Part shown: piece after piece, positions 6,383 to 9,885 of the stretch
Layout of the letters: each line of letters begins with the position of its first letter
Numbering within the stretch: position 1 is the stretch's first letter
DNA from: Sulfurimonas sp.
GTDB taxonomy: Bacteria > Campylobacterota > Campylobacteria > Campylobacterales > Sulfurimonadaceae
Length of the DNA: 9,885 nucleotides
Assembly (NCBI GenBank): GCA_027063585.1
Contig: JAMORM010000039.1
Span: 1-9,885 of the forward strand
Reading direction: 5' to 3'
Translations under genes and position numbers: made by a program
Notes under the pieces: model-generated
What the model was told of the DNA's origin: nothing
The model's input: the letters and a program-made list of their open reading frames with translations, nothing else
Database searches by the model: none

Positions 6383-7036
6383 GTGGCTAATAAATCTGTA
6401 TGGAGTGACAATCGTTTCTGGCGACGTTCAGCAGCGTGGGTTACGGGTTTTGCATCAATTCTTTTAATTTGGTTAACGTTTGATACGTCAGCTCAAATTG
6501 CAATGGGGAATGATCAAGATTTACAAAATAAGGTGACGAAAAGGGTTCCAGGACCTACCGTTATTAATTACAAAATTACATACGAAATGAGTGCGAAACG
6601 TGGTCATGAAGTTCCTGTGATTGGGGAAAAAGAGAAGTTTTTTGGTCGTGATGACTATTCTGAAGAAGAAGCAGGTGCTTTACTTCATTTAGGAAAACTA
6701 GGTTCTCAGGCTAAAAACTGTATGGATTGTCATACACTTTTAGGAAATGGAGCTTACTATGCACCAGATTTAACAAAAGCATGGATAGACCCTGCATGGG
6801 GACCAAATGGTGCTATGCAAGCATTAACGGGGAAAAATACAAAAGAAGAAGCTATGGCTGAATTTTTAATGCACCCGGATCAATATCCTACGCATGCTCG
6901 TATGATGCCTGACTTAGGTATAACAGCAAAAGAGGCTAAAGGTTTAGTTGCTTTCTTGAAACATATGTCATCTATTGACACAAATGGCTTCCCAAGAAAC
7001 TTTGGAAAAATAGAAGGAGCAGTTCATGGCAAGTAA
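6383..7036 (+). CDS. norC: Nitric oxide reductase cytochrome c subunit NorC
   Basis: NorC passes electrons from periplasmic donors to NorB during reduction of NO to N2O. The 217-aa protein has an N-terminal membrane anchor (about 14-34) and a periplasmic monoheme domain with C113-M-D-C116-H117. The surrounding NCMDCHTLLGNGAYYAPDL is the NorC signature. The distal heme ligand is probably Met175 in ARMMPDLG, and the C-terminal SSIDTNGFPRNF also matches the family. Typical NorC is near 150 aa; here about 70 extra residues lie between anchor and heme motif (about 40-110, including IGEKEKFFGRDDYSEEEAG). The start is GTG at 6383, with AGGAGG 6372-6377. No upstream ATG fits better. The gene overlaps norB by 11 bases. 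Confidence 0.95.
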   Translation: MANKSVWSDNRFWRRSAAWVTGFASILLIWLTFDTSAQIAMGNDQDLQNKVTKRVPGPTVINYKITYEMSAKRGHEVPVIGEKEKFFGRDDYSEEEAGALLHLGKLGSQAKNCMDCHTLLGNGAYYAPDLTKAWIDPAWGPNGAMQALTGKNTKEEAMAEFLMHPDQYPTHARMMPDLGITAKEAKGLVAFLKHMSSIDTNGFPRNFGKIEGAVHGK

Positions 7037-8459
7037 ATATTTAACAGGTGTCGGAAGTGAATCAAAGCAATTAGCTACATGGTACTTTACTTTTGCAGCA
7101 ATTTTGTTTGGTGCGCAATTACTTTTTGGTTTGATAGCGGCTATACAGTATGTAATGCCAGGTTTCCTTTATGGAATACTTGATTTTTCAATCGCAAGAA
7201 TCATACATATTAATGCGCTCGTTGTATGGATGGTTTTTGCAATGTTTGGTTCCGTTTATTGGTTACTGCCTGATGAAACAGGCATTGAAACAGTTGGCAT
7301 TAAAATTGGAAAATTATTATTTTGGATTTTTGCAGCAGCAATTGTTGTAGTTGTTCTTGTTTATTTACTTATTCAAGTAGGTCCGGCAGATGAAACAACA
7401 ATCTGGTTTATCACCGAAGGTCGTGAATATATTGAAGCACCTCGTTGGGCTGACTGGGGTATTGTTGTTGTAGCTCTTGGATTTGTTGCAAATTTATTCC
7501 TTACAGGTATAAAAGGGAAACAAACTGGTATCGTAACTGTTTTAATGGCAGATATGATTGCGTTTGCAGGTCTTTATTTAGCTGGTATGTTTTTTACTGA
7601 CAATATTTCTGTTGATCAGTATTGGTGGTGGTGGGTAATCCACTTATGGGTTGAAGCTACCTGGGAAGTTTTCGTTGGTGCAATTGCAGCTTATGGTCTT
7701 ATTAAAATGATTGGCGCTCATCGTCAAGTTGTTGAAATGTGGTTATGGATTGAAGTAGCGATGCTATTTGGTTCAGGTATTCTTGGACTTGGACATCACT
7801 ATTTTTGGATTGGAACACCTGAGTATTGGTGGGAAATCGGTGCGTTATTCTCTGCACTAGAACCATTACCACTTGTTGCAATGTTTATTCACGTACTATA
7901 TGATTGGGGTAAAACTCAAGGTGCTCAAGAAGAAAAAGGAAGTACAGTCTCTGTTGTCAACAACAAGCCTGCATTTACATGGTTTGTTCTGAATGCATTT
8001 GGTAACTTCTTAGGTGCTGGTATTTGGGGATTTTTCCATACACTGCCACAAGTAAACCTATATACTCACGGTACACAGTTTACATCAGCGCACGGTCACC
8101 TTGCGTTCTTTGGTGCATATGCAACTATTCTTATAGGTATGATGTATATTGCGGTTCAAGGAACAAACGGTATTAAAATTATGAAACATACAAAAGCTTC
8201 TCTTTGGGGTGTAAGTATGATTGTTAGTGGTGTCGTTGGCATGACTGTGGCACTTACAATTGCCGGTTATGTTCAGGTTCTTGTATCTCGTGCACAAATG
8301 GGTGCAACATGGGCAGGATACTTTGACGGTCAAAGCGGTATGTGGTTTTCTCAAGCGATGGATTGGAGACTTGTCATGGGTGTAGTTACATTCCTAGGTT
8401 TCATATTCTTAGCAAAAGATTTACTAACTACTGGTAAAAACCCAGTACACGAAAGATAA
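7026..8459 (+). CDS. norB: Nitric oxide reductase catalytic subunit NorB (cNOR)
   Basis: NorB is the heme-copper-superfamily subunit that reduces 2 NO to N2O at a heme b3/FeB centre in the inner membrane. The 477-aa length and about 12 helices are normal. Ligands are all present: His61 (low-spin heme b) in RIIHINALVVW, FeB ligands His206, His257 and His258 (HLWVE, GLGHHYFWIG) with Glu210 as the cNOR-specific glutamate, and His356 and His358 (AHGHLAFF) for heme b3 and heme b. Glu214 and Glu279 (SALEPLPL) match conserved glutamates near the active site of Pseudomonas NorB. The Tyr cross-link of oxidases is absent, as expected. The ATG lies inside the norC end (11-base overlap) with AAGGAG 7014-7019, which favours coupled translation. 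Nothing suggests qNOR, since there is no N-terminal cytochrome fusion. Confidence 0.98.
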   Translation: MASKYLTGVGSESKQLATWYFTFAAILFGAQLLFGLIAAIQYVMPGFLYGILDFSIARIIHINALVVWMVFAMFGSVYWLLPDETGIETVGIKIGKLLFWIFAAAIVVVVLVYLLIQVGPADETTIWFITEGREYIEAPRWADWGIVVVALGFVANLFLTGIKGKQTGIVTVLMADMIAFAGLYLAGMFFTDNISVDQYWWWWVIHLWVEATWEVFVGAIAAYGLIKMIGAHRQVVEMWLWIEVAMLFGSGILGLGHHYFWIGTPEYWWEIGALFSALEPLPLVAMFIHVLYDWGKTQGAQEEKGSTVSVVNNKPAFTWFVLNAFGNFLGAGIWGFFHTLPQVNLYTHGTQFTSAHGHLAFFGAYATILIGMMYIAVQGTNGIKIMKHTKASLWGVSMIVSGVVGMTVALTIAGYVQVLVSRAQMGATWAGYFDGQSGMWFSQAMDWRLVMGVVTFLGFIFLAKDLLTTGKNPVHER

Positions 8460-8468
8460 GGAGATAAA

Positions 8469-8621
8469 ATGTTTGAACCATTTACAGATGTTGTGCCTAG
8501 CTTTTTTGGCTGGCTCAACCAAGGTCCTTTAACGTTAACAATTTTTCTGCACACAGTGATAATACTTCCAATGATTTGGATCTATTTTCAAGAGAAAAAG
8601 CGTTTGGAAAACGAAAACTAG
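8469..8621 (+). CDS. Unrecognised 50-aa single-TM protein between norB and nirS
   Basis: This short open frame (MFEPFTDVVPSFFGWLNQGP..., 50 codons plus TAG) has an ideal ribosome site AAGGAG at 8458-8463, which overlaps the norB stop codon. The ATG begins 9 bases after norB ends. The protein has an N-terminal amphipathic stretch, one membrane helix (about 21-40, LTLTIFLHTVIILPMIWIYF) containing a His, then a charged cytoplasmic tail (QEKKRLENEN). In size it resembles small accessory subunits of heme-copper or bd oxidases such as CcoQ and CydX, but I see no sequence match to them. The operon position and translation signal make it a real gene. Its role, perhaps stabilising NorCB or docking NirS, is inference. 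Confidence 0.85.
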   Translation: MFEPFTDVVPSFFGWLNQGPLTLTIFLHTVIILPMIWIYFQEKKRLENEN

Positions 8622-8624
8622 TCT

Positions 8625-8651
8625 GTATTGACTCCTTATTCGGAGTCATAC
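8625..8651 (+). ncRNA. Intercistronic RNA hairpin upstream of nirS
   Basis: TGACTCC (8629-8635) and GGAGTCA (8642-8648) form a 7-bp stem around the loop TTATTC. GTA (8625-8627) and TAC (8649-8651) can add three pairs after a one-base bulge. No T-run follows, so it is unlikely to terminate transcription. It lies in the 58-base gap between the small-protein gene and nirS, where such hairpins often mark RNA processing or stability boundaries. This is a structural element, not an independent RNA gene. Confidence 0.5.
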
Positions 8652-8679
8652 ATAGTCGTATTTTAGAAGGAGAAATAAA

Positions 8680-9885
8680 ATGAGATTAAATAAATTAGTT
8701 ACATCAGTAGCAGCTTTAGCTGTTGTCAGTTCAGGTCTATTTGCAGGCACTTCACATATGAATGTTGAAAAAATGTTTGAAAAAGAGTGTCAAGGTTGTC
8801 ACGGTCCAAATCATGAAGGTGGTGTTGGAGCAGATCTACGTCCAGCAAAATTAGAAAAGAAAAATGCATATTCACTTGCAGAAGTAATCTTAAATGGTCG
8901 CCCGGGTACAGCTATGCCTCCATTTTCTGAAAAAATGAATAAAGCAGATGCACAAAAAATGGTAGACTATCTTCAGCATTTTAAAGGCAAAGAAATGACT
9001 GTGCTTTCACTGGATGCTGTGAAAGCTGGTTGGAAAAAGCTTAATGACAGAACTGCCTTATTGAAGAAATATCCACATGCTGTTGATGTTAAAAAAGTTA
9101 CTGATATCTGTTTTGTAACAGAAAGAGATGCAGCACGTGTTGTTTTCATTGATGGAACAAGCGGTAAAGTTTTATCTAAGCACCCTGCTGGTTTTGCTGT
9201 TCACGTTACAGTAACGAATAAGCGTCAGCCACGCTATGCTTATTCAATCTCTCGCTCAGGTTTAGTGACTATGTTTGACCTTGCTTCACATGGTCAGAAA
9301 AAAATTGCTCAAGTTCAAGTCGGTTCTGACTCTCGCGGTCTAGCTGTTTCACCAGATGGTAAATACCTCATGGCAGGAAACTATGTTCCGGGTGGAGCTA
9401 TTCTTATGGATGCGATGACTTTAGAGCCACTTAAAGTTTACCCTACTTCATCTGTTATTAATATGGATGGAGACATCGGTTCATCTCGTGTTGCAGGTAT
9501 TTATGACACTCCATACGGACCATATATTGCGTTTGCTCTTAAAGATGCAGGGCATGTATATATCGTAGATTATTCTAAACCTAATTTCCCAATCGTTGGT
9601 GATATTCCAAATATCGGTAAAATTCTTCACGATGGTTTTGAAAATGAAGGAAAAGAGATTGGTCGATACTTAATGCAAGCATCACAAGGAAGTGATGTTA
9701 TGGGCGTTGTTGACTTTAAAACTAAATCTTTAGTTGCTAAAGTTTATACAGGCCCTGGCAGCAAGCCACACCCAGGTCAAGGATCAAGCTGGTACAATGA
9801 CAGATATGGTCAGCTTTATGCTACAAACAGCATGAATGTTGGTGATGTTGTTATTTGGGACAGCAACTGGGATGTTGTAGCTCAC
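8680..9885 (+). CDS. nirS: Cytochrome cd1 nitrite reductase NirS (3' end cut off by window)
   Basis: NirS reduces nitrite to NO in the periplasm. Visible here are 402 codons with no stop. Residues 1-22 are a Sec signal peptide (MRLNKL, hydrophobic core, cleavage after LFA). A cytochrome c domain follows, with C37-Q-G-C40-H41 and a probable axial Met79 in TAMPPF. After about residue 120 comes the d1 propeller. His175 (GFAVHV) matches the proximal d1 ligand. His317 (ILHDG) and His364 (KPHPGQG) match the two catalytic distal histidines of Pseudomonas and Paracoccus NirS. Both being present favours NirS over its paralogue NirN or NirF, although RGLAVSPDGKYLMAGNY and SRVAGIYD recall NirN. The start is supported by AAGGAG (8667-8672). 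The last ~150 residues should lie to the right. Probably cotranscribed with norCB. Confidence 0.9.
   Translation, partial: MRLNKLVTSVAALAVVSSGLFAGTSHMNVEKMFEKECQGCHGPNHEGGVGADLRPAKLEKKNAYSLAEVILNGRPGTAMPPFSEKMNKADAQKMVDYLQHFKGKEMTVLSLDAVKAGWKKLNDRTALLKKYPHAVDVKKVTDICFVTERDAARVVFIDGTSGKVLSKHPAGFAVHVTVTNKRQPRYAYSISRSGLVTMFDLASHGQKKIAQVQVGSDSRGLAVSPDGKYLMAGNYVPGGAILMDAMTLEPLKVYPTSSVINMDGDIGSSRVAGIYDTPYGPYIAFALKDAGHVYIVDYSKPNFPIVGDIPNIGKILHDGFENEGKEIGRYLMQASQGSDVMGVVDFKTKSLVAKVYTGPGSKPHPGQGSSWYNDRYGQLYATNSMNVGDVVIWDSNWDVVAH

Noticed and set aside
6383..8459. Possibility that the NO reductase is a quinol type or an unusual family such as eNOR or sNOR
   Set aside because: There is a separate heme c subunit, and NorB keeps Glu210 and all cNOR signatures, so it is an ordinary cNOR catalytic subunit.
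8085..8554. Minus-strand frames at 8085-8354 and 8351-8554
   Set aside because: They are antisense to conserved parts of norB and to the following small gene. No known motif is present.
1..9885. CRISPR arrays, insertion sequences, phage genes or attachment sites
   Set aside because: I saw no spaced direct repeats, transposase or integrase. The single tRNA shows no duplicated 3' end nearby.

Overview
The window looks like chromosome of a denitrifying member of the Campylobacterota (Epsilonproteobacteria), with Sulfurimonas or a close relative as the best guess. The reasons are the low GC content, Lys/Ile/Asn-rich proteins, an RsmH that resembles Campylobacter RsmH, and a nor-nir block of the kind found in sulfur-oxidising denitrifiers. 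The genus is inferred from sequence character, not from a database match.

Left part (1-4701, all on the minus strand). Reading leftward from 4701, rsmH (16S rRNA methyltransferase, TTG start) overlaps a small FtsL-like membrane protein by 4 bases. That gene is followed 9 bases later by a large RND-family exporter with a GTG start, whose ribosome site overlaps the previous stop codon. The three are packed as one operon. No periplasmic adaptor or outer-membrane channel gene is in view, so the RND pump is an orphan here. Beyond it lie a CAT-anticodon tRNA with encoded CCA (more like tRNA-Ile2 than Met) and the beginning of a lipoprotein gene that runs off the left edge and may be leaderless.

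Middle (4702-6013). A short divergent promoter region separates rsmH from a plus-strand gene for a membrane-anchored response regulator. Its receiver domain is intact, but its C-terminal HPt-like domain has lost the phosphorylatable histidine. The gene ends inside a perfect 15-bp inverted repeat. The following ~200-bp AT-rich gap carries a perfect FNR-type palindrome (TTGAT-N4-ATCAA), placed as expected for a class II activator relative to a TAGAAT -10 box.

Right part (6014-9885, plus strand). This is a tightly spaced denitrification operon: an unrecognised 3-TM protein, norC (unusually long), norB (canonical cNOR catalytic subunit with all heme and FeB ligands), an unrecognised 50-residue single-TM protein, a small intercistronic hairpin, and nirS (cytochrome cd1 nitrite reductase, cut off by the right edge after 402 codons). 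NirS would reduce nitrite to NO in the periplasm and NorCB would reduce NO to N2O at the membrane. Expressing them together would limit NO build-up. The two small membrane proteins are the least explained part of the window and the best candidates for undescribed components.
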